Below are positions 25,358 to 32,871 of a DNA stretch of 38,632 bases, one piece after another. The translations under genes and the position numbers were made by a program. Position 1 is the first letter of the stretch. The number at the start of each line of letters is the position of its first letter. The notes beneath the pieces are model-generated. The model had not been told where the DNA came from. It ran no database searches and saw only the letters and a program-made list of their open reading frames with translations. Source of the stretch: DATLFI01 sp035524895 (lineage in GTDB: Bacteria > Acidobacteriota > Thermoanaerobaculia > Multivoradales > Multivoraceae); NCBI GenBank assembly GCA_035524895.1, contig DATLFI010000231.1:1-38632 (forward strand), in the 5' to 3' direction.

Positions 25358-25845
25358 GGAGACTCCTCCACCACCACCCGGCTCTGCATCAAGTGGTGCG
25401 ACAGTCCGCAGTACTCGTTGCAGAGCACGAGGTACTCGCCCGCCCTAGCGAAGGTCACGGTGAGCTGGCTGACGTAGCCCGGAGCCACCATGGTGTTGAC
25501 GTTGGTGTTGACGATCTGGAAGCCGTGGATCACGTCGGGGCTGGTGATGCGGAACGTCACCGGCACGCCGGCCGGGACGCGGATGGTGCCGGGCCGGAAC
25601 TGGTACAGCTCCGCCACCGCGATGACCAGGACCGATCCGTCGTCGCGCGTGACGACGCGAGGCTCGGCGAACTCCGTGTCGGTGCGGACCCGCGTCGGAT
25701 CGACGGTCTCGACGTGGCTCGGCGGGTGCACCGACCGCAGCGCCGCCGCCACCCCGATCGCACCCAGGAACGCGACGATCAGCGCGCCGGAGACCCAGAG
25801 CCAGAAGCGCTCGTAGAGGTCGACCTTCACCGCCGGGCCATCCAC
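25354..25845 (-). CDS. cbaB: ba3-type cytochrome c oxidase subunit II (CuA)
   Basis: 163 aa, a single N-terminal membrane helix (about 15-37) and a cupredoxin domain. CuA ligands: His107 (VIHGFQI), then Cys142, Glu144, Cys146, His150 and Met153 in CNEYCGLSHHLM. The short length and single helix are typical of B-family oxidases. The GTG at 25845 gives the longest product; GTG at 25830 (VKVDLYERF) is an alternative start that looks closer to relatives, and neither has a strong ribosome site. Accepts electrons from a periplasmic cytochrome c or cupredoxin. Overlaps subunit I by 4 bases. Confidence 0.95.
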   Translation of the reverse strand: MDGPAVKVDLYERFWLWVSGALIVAFLGAIGVAAALRSVHPPSHVETVDPTRVRTDTEFAEPRVVTRDDGSVLVIAVAELYQFRPGTIRVPAGVPVTFRITSPDVIHGFQIVNTNVNTMVAPGYVSQLTVTFARAGEYLVLCNEYCGLSHHLMQSRVVVEESP

Positions 25846-25879
25846 GCGCCCGCGGGTGAGCGGCTGCAGCCACCGAGCC

Positions 25880-26020
25880 TCACGGCATCGGCGCCCCGCG
25901 GCCGAACAGGGTCCACACGTAGATGCCGCCCCAGCACGCCGCCATCAGGAGCCCATAGATCAGGACGATCGCGAGCGTCCCTCGCGGGTGGTCGGGCAGC
26001 CGTGTCTCTCGGTCTTCCAT
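25880..26020 (-). CDS. cbaD: ba3 oxidase subunit IIa, 46-aa single-helix protein
   Basis: Translated by hand: MEDRETRLPDHPRG, one hydrophobic helix (TLAIVLIYGLLMAACWGGIYVWTLF), then GRGAPMP and TGA. Its size, one helix and position directly upstream of subunit II match CoxIIa of ba3 oxidases, which supplies the transmembrane segment missing from their short subunit II. ATG at 26020; no strong ribosome site. It appears to be the first gene of the leftward run to 16529. The 34 bases to the subunit II start contain nothing else. Confidence 0.8.
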   Translation of the reverse strand: MEDRETRLPDHPRGTLAIVLIYGLLMAACWGGIYVWTLFGRGAPMP

Positions 26021-26053
26021 CGAGCGGTCCCGTAGCGCCCCTTCTGCAGTCCT

Positions 26054-26089
26054 CGACCGACCGCACCGGCACGCGGGTGCGGTGGGTCG
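26054..26089. terminator. Strong imperfect hairpin upstream of the ba3/Rieske/HAO/Nap operon
   Basis: CGACCgACCGCACC (26054-26067) pairs with GGTGCGGTgGGTCG (26076-26089): 8 plus 5 bp with one G-G mismatch and an 8-base loop. It lies in the 221-base gap between the M50 protease stop (26242) and the subunit IIa start (26020), both minus strand. It could end the protease transcript or be an operator in the leader of the respiratory operon. No U-run follows. Confidence 0.5.
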
Positions 26090-26241
26090 GTGCCGCAGAC
26101 AAGCGTAACGCTGACGCGAGCTTGCCCGCAGCGACCTGCAGACGCCCCACCCCCGAGGGAGGGCCGAGAGGAGAGCTCGACCGGCAGACTAACGCGTTCC
26201 CGCGAGCACCGCGAACGGCCCGCCAGCGCCTAGCCTCAGGC

Positions 26242-27339
26242 TCACCCGCCGGCCTTCTTCAGCGCCGACTGGATGGCGAAGTACTCGCCGATGTTGTCGA
26301 CGGTGAGCAGGCCGACGAGGCTGTCGTGGGCGACGACCGGCACGGTGCGCTGGCGCTTCTCCTGGAGCCGCTGCAACAGTGGCTCGACCAGATCGTGCGG
26401 ATCGGCGTGCTCGAACTCCCGCTCCATCACGGTCTGAACCCGCTGCTCCGGCCCGCCGCCGCGCAGCGCCGCCAACAGCTTCTGCTGGGTGAGCACCCCG
26501 ATCGCCCGACCGCTATCCACTACCGGGAAGTCGACCTGCGAGCCGGCCATGGTGAGATCGATCGCATTCGACAGCGTGTCGAACGGGTGTAGCGCCCGGA
26601 AGTCGGTGAGCATGACCTGGCCGACCGAGATCCCCTCGAGACGATTGCGCAGCTCGACCGCACTGGCCTCCTGCGCCGCGCCGATCCACACGAAGAACGC
26701 GATGAAGACCAGGAACGGGTTCGAGAACAACCCGAGGAACCCGAGCCCGAAGGCGAACACCTGCCCGATCGCAGCGGCGATCTGTGTCGCCCGCACGTAG
26801 TCGAGTCGAGTCGCGAGCAGCGCGCGCAGGATCCGGCCACCGTCCATCGGGAAGGCCGGAATCAGGTTGAACACCGCGAGCGTGACGTTGATCACCGCGA
26901 GCTGTTGGAACAGCGGCCCGCGAGTGATCGAAGGCTCCTGCGCGAGCTCCTGGAGCGGCACCCAGCGGCCGGCCGCGGCCAGCACGGCGAACAACCCACC
27001 TGCGATCACCACGTTGACGAGCGGCCCAGCGATGGCGACCAGCAGCTCCTGCGAGGGCTTCTCGGGCATCCGTTCGAGACGCGCGACCCCGCCGATCGGC
27101 AGCAGGATGATGTCGCGGGTCTTGACGCCGAAGCGACGAGCCGTCAGCGCGTGGCCCAGCTCGTGGAGCACTACGCAGCCGAACAGCAGCAGGATGAACA
27201 CCACGCCCCGCACCACCGCCTCGGTCGTGCCCTCGGCGCGCCAGTGCAGCAGACCCACCCAGCCCAGGATCAGCAGGAACGTAACGTGGATCTTGAGGTC
27301 GATGCCGGCCAGCTTGCCGACGCGCCAGGCCCACTTCAT
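26242..27339 (-). CDS. Site-2 (M50) membrane metalloprotease with CBS pair
   Basis: 365 aa, ATG at 27339. Zinc-protease core: HELGH at 59-63 (H59, E60, H63) in the third hydrophobic segment and the third ligand Asp166 in NLIPAFPMDGGR. Six or so membrane helices, LLPIGGVARLERMP and GPLVNVV are typical of the SpoIVFB-like/CBS-containing branch. The C-terminus (~230-360) holds two CBS domains (SVGQVMLTDFRALHPFDTLSNA and TVMEREFEHADPHDLVEPLL), usually adenosine-nucleotide sensors. The protease cuts membrane-embedded substrates such as anti-sigma factors; none is recognisable nearby. It precedes the oxidase operon on the same strand but 221 bases away with a hairpin between. Confidence 0.93.
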   Translation of the reverse strand: MKWAWRVGKLAGIDLKIHVTFLLILGWVGLLHWRAEGTTEAVVRGVVFILLLFGCVVLHELGHALTARRFGVKTRDIILLPIGGVARLERMPEKPSQELLVAIAGPLVNVVIAGGLFAVLAAAGRWVPLQELAQEPSITRGPLFQQLAVINVTLAVFNLIPAFPMDGGRILRALLATRLDYVRATQIAAAIGQVFAFGLGFLGLFSNPFLVFIAFFVWIGAAQEASAVELRNRLEGISVGQVMLTDFRALHPFDTLSNAIDLTMAGSQVDFPVVDSGRAIGVLTQQKLLAALRGGGPEQRVQTVMEREFEHADPHDLVEPLLQRLQEKRQRTVPVVAHDSLVGLLTVDNIGEYFAIQSALKKAGG

Positions 27340-27437
27340 GACAGGTACCCCATGACGGTGCAGGTCCTCCCGCCCCGGTTGCTTCCTCGGCCAAGCTATA
27401 TCGATACGCTGGCCCCAAGCAACGACGCGGAGCCCCC

Positions 27438-28412
27438 ATGATCGCCGCCATGGACCACGCACTCAGCCACACCCCCTCGCACACGCGACGCGCCAAGGGC
27501 ATCGGCGTAGCCGTCGCGAGCCTCGTCGGACTGGTCGGAGTCTTGCCCCCAGCCCGGAGCCAGGCTCCCCCGTCGACCGACATCTACCTCGTCACCGTCG
27601 AGTACCTCGTCACCGTCGAACTCCGTGAGGGCCGTCCGACCCTCGGCGAGTTGATGCGCCTGACCGACCGCGAGGCCTACGACAACCAGCCTGCGTTCCT
27701 GAACGACGGCACGATCCTCTACTCGTCGCTGGGCGAGGCGGGTCACACCGAGATCCTGCGCTTCGATCCCGTGAGCCGCCGCGCCACCACCGTGGTCTCG
27801 ACACCGCAGAGCGCGTACTCCCCGACGCCGGTGCCGGACGGCACCGCTCTCTCGGTCGTGCGCGCCTACGGCGCCGGCGACCAGCAGCTCTGGCTCTTCC
27901 CGCTCGATGGCAGCGGCGCCGAGCCGGCGTTGCTGCTCCCCGATATCAACCCGATCGGCTACCACGCCTGGATCGACGCGCGCAGGGTCCTGCTCTTCGT
28001 GCTCGGCGAGCCCGCGACCCTGCAGGTGGCTACCGTCGGCGCTGGTCCGGGGCGAGTGGTCGCCGAGAACCCGGGGCGGTGCCTGGCGCGGATCCCCGCC
28101 GCCAGCGCCCGGTCGCCGCTCGAGATGAGCTTCGTGCGCAAGGTCGCGGAAGGCGAATGGTGGCTGGAGGCGCTCGACCCCGAGACCGGCGCCACACGCC
28201 GCCTCGTGCAGACCCTGCCGGGAAGCGAGGACTACGCGTGGTCGCCCGATGGCTCTGTGTGGGCGAGCGACGGCGGCCGGCTCTTCCGCTGGCGACCGGA
28301 CGACGAGACCTGGAGCGAGGTCGCCGACCTGACAGAACGAGGCCTCCGCGGAATCACGCGCCTGGCCTTCGATGCCGACGGCACCACGCTCGCGCTGGTC
28401 GCCGAGCACTGA
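27438..28412 (+). CDS. TolB/PD40-like beta-propeller secreted protein
   Basis: 324 aa, ATG at 27438 with GGAG five bases upstream; ATG at 27450 is a possible alternative. Signal peptide about 20-42 (GVAVASLVGLVGVLPPARSQA). The mature part contains repeated propeller blades of the PD40 type: LTDREAYDNQPAFLNDGTILYSS, AYSPTPVPDGTALSVVR, SEDYAWSPDGSVWASDGG, ITRLAFDADGTTLALV. No catalytic domain follows, so it is probably a binding or sensing propeller. Shortly after the signal peptide, YLVTVE is duplicated in tandem by an exact 18-base-scale repeat. The gene is divergent from the M50 protease with a 98-base shared promoter region. Confidence 0.8.
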   Translation: MIAAMDHALSHTPSHTRRAKGIGVAVASLVGLVGVLPPARSQAPPSTDIYLVTVEYLVTVELREGRPTLGELMRLTDREAYDNQPAFLNDGTILYSSLGEAGHTEILRFDPVSRRATTVVSTPQSAYSPTPVPDGTALSVVRAYGAGDQQLWLFPLDGSGAEPALLLPDINPIGYHAWIDARRVLLFVLGEPATLQVATVGAGPGRVVAENPGRCLARIPAASARSPLEMSFVRKVAEGEWWLEALDPETGATRRLVQTLPGSEDYAWSPDGSVWASDGGRLFRWRPDDETWSEVADLTERGLRGITRLAFDADGTTLALVAEH

Positions 28413-28449
28413 CAAGAGGTGCGAAGGCGTGCTGTGGCTCCCCCTGATG

Positions 28450-28484
28450 TTGACAAGATTGACAGCGTCGTGACAGCGTTGACA
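28450..28484 (+). promoter_or_regulatory. Four-fold TGACA repeat upstream of the toxin-antitoxin pair
   Basis: TGACA occurs four times (TTGACA at 28450, 28459 and 28479; GTGACA at 28470), spaced 9, 11 and 9 bases. TGACAGCGT is duplicated exactly at 28460 and 28471. The array ends two bases before the antitoxin GTG. Position and repeat structure fit an autoregulatory operator bound by the antitoxin; a TTGACA could also be a -35 box, but no -10 is evident. Confidence 0.45.
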
Positions 28485-28485
28485 C

Positions 28486-29031
28486 GTGGCGCGAGGACAG
28501 ACGAGCTCGTCGATCGACTCGGAATTCGTAGAGCGCGCGGCCCAGCGATTCGCTCGCACCCTGGCCGGCGTGGTGGCGGACTACCGCCGCAGAGGGCGGT
28601 CGCCCTCCGAGCTGCTCGGAGAGCCAGAGGCGTTCGGGGAGCGGGCGGTCGCGGCCCAAGCACCCGCACCGTCGCCGTGGGACGATCTGGTGGGACCGTT
28701 CCTGCGCTGCGAGGGGGTCGAAGCGCGGCTCGGCATCACTCGGCAGGCGGTGGCCGCCCGTGCGGCGCGCCGCAGGCTGCTTCGCATGGTGACCGCCGAC
28801 GGCGTGCACCTCTACCCCACCTGGCAGTTCGCCGACGGCGGTCTCGTGCCGGGCCTCGACGAGGTGATCTCGCTGTTCGCCGAGGAGGCCGTGGACGGCT
28901 GGACCCTGGCCGGGTGGCTGCGCACGCCCGATCCCGAGCTTTGCGAGACACCGCTCGAGACCGTGAAGCGAGGCGACGTCGCCGGTGCCCTCGCCGCCGC
29001 CCGCTCGGCCTCGGCCGCGCTGGGATCATGA
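28486..29031 (+). CDS. Xre/MbcA/ParS-type antitoxin of a RES toxin-antitoxin system
   Basis: 181 aa, GTG at 28486, the first start after an in-frame TGA. The middle has a helix-turn-helix (VEARLGITRQAVAARAARRRLL, about 87-108) for DNA binding. The C-terminal part, WTLAGWLRTPDPELCETPLETVKRGD, resembles the DUF2384 toxin-binding region that in characterised MbcA/Xre antitoxins blocks the RES active site. Overlaps the next gene at ATGA, the usual arrangement for coupled translation. No ribosome site is visible. The repeats just upstream support autoregulation. Confidence 0.8.
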   Translation: MARGQTSSSIDSEFVERAAQRFARTLAGVVADYRRRGRSPSELLGEPEAFGERAVAAQAPAPSPWDDLVGPFLRCEGVEARLGITRQAVAARAARRRLLRMVTADGVHLYPTWQFADGGLVPGLDEVISLFAEEAVDGWTLAGWLRTPDPELCETPLETVKRGDVAGALAAARSASAALGS

Positions 29032-29612
29032 CCTCGCTCCGCGAGCCGCCGAGCGACCTCGGCGGGTTCCCGGGCTCGCTCGTCCCGGGTCATCTCTTGC
29101 GCGTGTGCCGCAAGGAGCGGGCCACCTGGTGGTTCTCCAGCGACGGATCAGGTCGCTTCGATCTGGCTCCGCCCGAAGGAACTTGCTACCTGGCAACGGA
29201 CGCCTATGCCGCCGTACGCGAAGCGTCTCGGCTGGGTCCCGTCACTCCTGGCTGGGTGCTGGCTCGCGAGCTGCGGACCGTGTCCCCGCCCGACCCGACG
29301 GCGCGCCTAGCGGCAACGACGCGCCAGGCGGCTGGGCGCTTCGGGCTCACGACCGAGCTCGCGACCATCCTGCCCTACGACCTGCCCAGGCGGTGGGCTG
29401 TCGCGTTCCGTAGGCGAGGCTTCGCCGGCATTCGCCACGAGCTACGGCACGACCAGCGCGCACGCCCGAGCGGCATCGCGCTGTTCGGCTCCGCGGGGGC
29501 GCCGGCCTGGAGCGACGGCAAGCGCCAGCGACTCGGTGTGGCGATGGTCGAGAGCTTCGGCGTCGCGGTCTTGCCACTGCCGCTCTCGACGGTGCTCACC
29601 ATCGTGGACTGA
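29028..29612 (+). CDS. RES-domain toxin (NAD+ phosphorylase-like)
   Basis: 194 aa, ATG at 29028 within the ATGA overlap with the antitoxin stop. The RES fold shows LLRVCRKERATWWFSSDGSGRFDLAPPEGTCYLATD near 24-59, with the conserved Arg, Gly-Arg-Phe and Tyr positions, and a C-terminal VMLP-like strand (FGVAVLPLPLST). Characterised RES toxins (MbcT and Pseudomonas relatives) degrade NAD+ by phosphorolysis, halting growth. This copy has a somewhat longer centre than MbcT. It ends 32 bases before a convergent PQQ dehydrogenase. Confidence 0.83.
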   Translation: MTSLREPPSDLGGFPGSLVPGHLLRVCRKERATWWFSSDGSGRFDLAPPEGTCYLATDAYAAVREASRLGPVTPGWVLARELRTVSPPDPTARLAATTRQAAGRFGLTTELATILPYDLPRRWAVAFRRRGFAGIRHELRHDQRARPSGIALFGSAGAPAWSDGKRQRLGVAMVESFGVAVLPLPLSTVLTIVD

Positions 29613-29644
29613 AGCTTCACCAAGCCGAGCAGCGCGGCAAGCGT

Positions 29645-31660
29645 TCATCCACCCAACCCGAACGCGATCAGCTCGTACGGCTTGCCCCGCCCGCCGAGCG
29701 CGAGCACCAAGACCTGCCGCCCGTCCTCGAGCAAGAAGGTCATCGGCGTGCCGTCGGGGTTGGCGGGCAGCTCGTGCTCCCAGAGCAACGCGCCGGTGCG
29801 CTTGTCGAGCGCGCGCAGCTTCGGCGACTCGCCCCACCACGCAAGCTCCTCGTCGCCGTTGGTGGCGCTGGCGTCGCCGTCCTCCGCCTCGGGCGTCGGC
29901 CGGTAGAGGCTCGTCCCGGTGGTGACGAACAGCAGGCTCTTGGTCACGATCGCGTGGCTGCGCGCCGGCAGACCGAGCGGCGGTAGATCGAGGTGTCGCA
30001 GCAGCGGGTGGTGGCGCGGGCCGTCGCCGAGGGGCGTCACCCAGGCGATCTCGCCGCGCCGCATGTCGTAGGCGGTGAGCCGGCCGTAGGGCGGCTTCAG
30101 CAGCGGCAGCCCCCGCGGCCCGAAGACCTGGGTATCGACGCCCGCGACGTAGCGGAACGCCGAACGGCTCGCGTCGGGCTCGCGCAGGGTCACCGCGATC
30201 GGCACAGTGAACGACGGCACGAACAGCATCTCCAGCTCAGGGTCGTAGGCGCCGCCTGGCCAGCTCGCGCCCCCGGCCCAGCCGGGCACGTTGAGCGTGC
30301 CCTTGAGCGACGGCGGCGTGTAGAGCGGGCCGTACTGGTACCGGCCGAGGATCCGCTTCGCTTGCTCGTAGAGCTCGGGCGTGAAGTCGACGAGGTCGTC
30401 GAGCGTCACGCCTTGCCGCTCGAACGCGGGCGGCTTGGTCGGAAACGGCTGCGTCGGCGACGTGCGCTCGCCGGGCACGCCGCTCTGCGGTACCTCACGA
30501 TCCTCGATCGGCCAGATCGGCTCACCGGTGGCGCGGTCGAGCACGTAGGCGAAGCCCTGCTTGCTGAGCTGCACCGCCGCTCGCACCGGCTTCCCGTCGA
30601 CCGTGAAGTCGGCCAGGATGGCCGAGGTCGACAGGTCGTAGTCCCAAAGACCGTGGCGCACCGCCTGGAAGTGCCAGCGCCGCTCGCCGGTCTCGCAGTC
30701 GACCGCGACCAGGCTCTCGGAGAAGAGGTTGTCGCCGAGTCGATGACCGCCGTACCAGTCATTGGTCGGCGTGCCGAACGGCAGGTAGACCAGGCCGAGC
30801 TCCTCGTCCGCGCTCATCAGGGTCCAGACGTTGGTGTTGCCGGTGTACTCCCACGAGCCGCCGTCCCACGTCTCGTTCCCGACCTCCCCAGCCTGCGGCA
30901 CGGAGTGGAACGTCCAGCGCAGCGCGCCGGTGCGCGCGTCGAAGCCGCGCACGTCACCCGGCGGTGACTCGAGCTGGGTAGCGCCGTCCGAGATCGACGC
31001 GCCCACCACCAGCACGTCGCGGCAGATGGTCACCGGCGAGCTGACCGCGTAGGAACGCCGCGGGACCTCGCGCCGCAGGCCAACCGTGAGGTCGACCGCT
31101 CCGCCGTCGCCGAACCCGCCGACCGGCTCGCCGGCGAGTGGGTCCACCGCCCTCAGCAACGCGTCGCCACTGGCGTAGATCAAGCGAGGCGGCAGCTTCT
31201 CGTCACCAGGCCACCAAGCCGCGCCGCGGTGCACGAACCCGAGATTGGTCGGGCGGCCCTGCTTCCAGCTCCCCGGGTCGTGCACCCACCGCGTCTTCCC
31301 AGTCGCCGCATCGATCGCGGCGAGCTGCGACAGCCCGGTGGTGACGTAGAGCCGGCCGTCGATCGCGAGCGGCGTCGCCTGGAAGCCCCGCGGCATCATG
31401 CGCGGCGAGCGCAGGCTCGCCTCGCTCGCGAACAGCGCGTTGTCCGGCGACGACCAGCGCCACAGCTCGCGCAGCCGCGACACGTTCGAGGCGTCGATCT
31501 GGTCGAGCGTCGAGTAGCGGCGGCTGCTGGCGTCGCCGGTGACCACCGGCCAGTCGGCGCCGCCCTGGGCGAGCCCAACGCCGTTCCACGGCAAGCACAG
31601 GACCGCGAGCACCGCGACGCCGCAACGACCCGTCACCGTCTCAGCCCATCCCCGCATCAT
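29645..31660 (-). CDS. PQQ-dependent dehydrogenase, secreted quinoprotein (copy 3)
   Basis: 671 aa, ATG at 31660 (ATGATG) with GGGAGG six bases upstream. Signal peptide about 10-30 (CGVAVLAVLCLPWNGVGLAQ). Propeller landmarks as in the other two copies: SRRYSTLDQI, GKTRWVHDPGSW, FHSVPQAGEVGNETW, NDWYGGHRLGDNLFSESLVA, HGLWDYDLSTSA, FPTKPPAFERQG and a C-terminal MTFLLEDGRQVLVLALGGRG. It diverges more: the FPCAPNL after WDYD is replaced by LSTSAIL, removing a conserved Cys, so substrate range is probably different. No heme site. Stands alone, 16 kb from the tandem pair. Upstream of it are short tandem repeats and a decayed channel gene. Confidence 0.92.
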   Translation of the reverse strand: MMRGWAETVTGRCGVAVLAVLCLPWNGVGLAQGGADWPVVTGDASSRRYSTLDQIDASNVSRLRELWRWSSPDNALFASEASLRSPRMMPRGFQATPLAIDGRLYVTTGLSQLAAIDAATGKTRWVHDPGSWKQGRPTNLGFVHRGAAWWPGDEKLPPRLIYASGDALLRAVDPLAGEPVGGFGDGGAVDLTVGLRREVPRRSYAVSSPVTICRDVLVVGASISDGATQLESPPGDVRGFDARTGALRWTFHSVPQAGEVGNETWDGGSWEYTGNTNVWTLMSADEELGLVYLPFGTPTNDWYGGHRLGDNLFSESLVAVDCETGERRWHFQAVRHGLWDYDLSTSAILADFTVDGKPVRAAVQLSKQGFAYVLDRATGEPIWPIEDREVPQSGVPGERTSPTQPFPTKPPAFERQGVTLDDLVDFTPELYEQAKRILGRYQYGPLYTPPSLKGTLNVPGWAGGASWPGGAYDPELEMLFVPSFTVPIAVTLREPDASRSAFRYVAGVDTQVFGPRGLPLLKPPYGRLTAYDMRRGEIAWVTPLGDGPRHHPLLRHLDLPPLGLPARSHAIVTKSLLFVTTGTSLYRPTPEAEDGDASATNGDEELAWWGESPKLRALDKRTGALLWEHELPANPDGTPMTFLLEDGRQVLVLALGGRGKPYELIAFGLGG

Positions 31661-31680
31661 CGCTGACCTCCCGGAGCACT

Positions 31681-31761
31681 CTTCTCCGTCTTCTCCGTCC
31701 TCTCCCTTATCCGTCCTGGCCATCCCGCTGCCCCACTGCCTTCACTGCCTTCACTGCCTCA
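31681..31761. repeat. Short tandem repeats upstream of PQQ dehydrogenase copy 3
   Basis: CTTCTCCGT occurs twice (31681-31698). ACTGCCTTC repeats about three times (31735-31761), the last unit overlapping the stop of the decayed ion-channel gene. Between them the sequence is a degenerate pyrimidine-rich variant of the same 9-base words. Read on the transcribed strand this is the leader region of the PQQ dehydrogenase. Confidence 0.6.
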
Positions 31762-32008
31762 CACCAAGGGCTCGCCGCAGCGCGGACACTTCACCGCGCC
31801 CTTGCTGTCGCGGATCGCCTCGACCAGACCCGAACCGAGGATCGCGGTGGGCAACGCGAAGAAGCCGACGCCCAGGATCGCGGTCACCGCCCCGGCCACC
31901 CGCCCCAGGCCGGTGACCGGAAATGTCGCAGCGCCGACTCCACGCGTCGCCGTCGCGCGCCACCTCGACCACTTCCCAGACCCTTCGCCGGACCCTCATG
32001 ACACCCAT
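31759..32008 (-). pseudogene. Internally deleted voltage-gated ion-channel gene remnant
   Basis: Two pieces in different frames. From ATG at 32008 (or 31999) the sequence reads MRVRRRVWEVVEVARDGDAW then SRRCDI, which matches the N-terminus of bacterial voltage-gated potassium channels just before helix S1. Shifted by one base, the frame ending at the TGA at 31759-31761 reads FPVTGLGRVAGAVTAI, LGVGFFALPTAILGSGLVEA and a zinc-ribbon tail KCPRCGEPLV, that is, the residues after the selectivity filter, S6 and the C-terminus. S1 to the pore (about 170 residues in relatives) is missing. The join is at TGCGACATTT, where both parts plausibly share a CGACATTT-like word, so a microhomology deletion with frameshift is likely. 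Confidence 0.65.
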
Positions 32009-32136
32009 CGTCTTACGCGACGGCACGACAACACACCGCTGCGTGCCTCGGGCGCGCCTCCTCGACTCCGTGTGCGCAGGAGAGTACCGCGCCCGCGAGA
32101 GACCGGCCGGCAACGCGCGTTAGAGTGGCGCCCCCC

Positions 32137-32871
32137 ATGAGCGCAACCCCGCCGGATCCCCGACCCGTCCGCCGTCCCTCGTCGCGATCGCATGCGGTGC
32201 TCGCGGTGCTGGTGCTCTGTGCGACCCTCCTCGGTGCCGGCGCCGCCCAGGCCCACGGCGTCGCCGACCGAGACGAGGCATTCCTCGCGCAGAACGAAGG
32301 GCTCGCGGTGGTGCCGTACATGTATCTGGGCGCCAAGCACATGGTCACCGGCTACGACCACCTGCTGTTCCTCGCCGGCGTGATCTTCTTCCTGTTTCGG
32401 CTGCGCGACGTGGCACTGTACGTCACGCTCTTCGCGCTCGGGCACAGCTCGACCTTGCTGCTCGGCGTGCTGGGTGAGATCCACGCGAACCCCTACCTGG
32501 TCGACGCGGTAGTCGGTCTGTCCGTCGCCTACAAAGCGCTCGACAACCTGGGTGGGTTCTGCGCCTTCGGCTTGCGCATCGACCAGCGGTTGGCGGTGCT
32601 CGCCTTCGGGCTGGTCCACGGTTTCGGTCTCGCCACCAAGCTGCAGTCGGTGACGCTCTCCGAGGAAGGCCTCGTGGGCAATATGCTGTCGTTCAACGCG
32701 GGCGTCGAGCTGGGCCAGTTCGCCGCTCTGGCCGTCATCCTGGCGCTGTTCCAGGCCTGGCGCGCGAGCGGCCGGTTCCTGCGCCACGCCTTCGTGTTCA
32801 ACTGTCTGCTGCTGACCGCCGGCTGGGTGCTGTTCGGGTACCAGTTGGCCGGTTACTTCCTCTCGCGATGA
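32137..32871 (+). CDS. HupE/UreJ-family membrane protein
   Basis: 244 aa, ATG at 32137 (GTG at 32125 possible; no ribosome site for either). After a signal or first helix (AVLAVLVLCATLLGAGAAQAHG) come about six membrane helices with the family motifs GYDHLLFLAGVIFFL, FALGHSSTLLLGVL, and VLAFGLVHGFGLATKL. HupE/UreJ proteins include nickel permeases, but many relatives without hydrogenase or urease neighbours have unknown roles. No such enzyme is in the window. The His/Asp in the YDH and GLVHGF motifs are retained. Coupled by an ATGA overlap to the next gene, a pairing I recognise from other bacteria. Confidence 0.85.
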   Translation: MSATPPDPRPVRRPSSRSHAVLAVLVLCATLLGAGAAQAHGVADRDEAFLAQNEGLAVVPYMYLGAKHMVTGYDHLLFLAGVIFFLFRLRDVALYVTLFALGHSSTLLLGVLGEIHANPYLVDAVVGLSVAYKALDNLGGFCAFGLRIDQRLAVLAFGLVHGFGLATKLQSVTLSEEGLVGNMLSFNAGVELGQFAALAVILALFQAWRASGRFLRHAFVFNCLLLTAGWVLFGYQLAGYFLSR

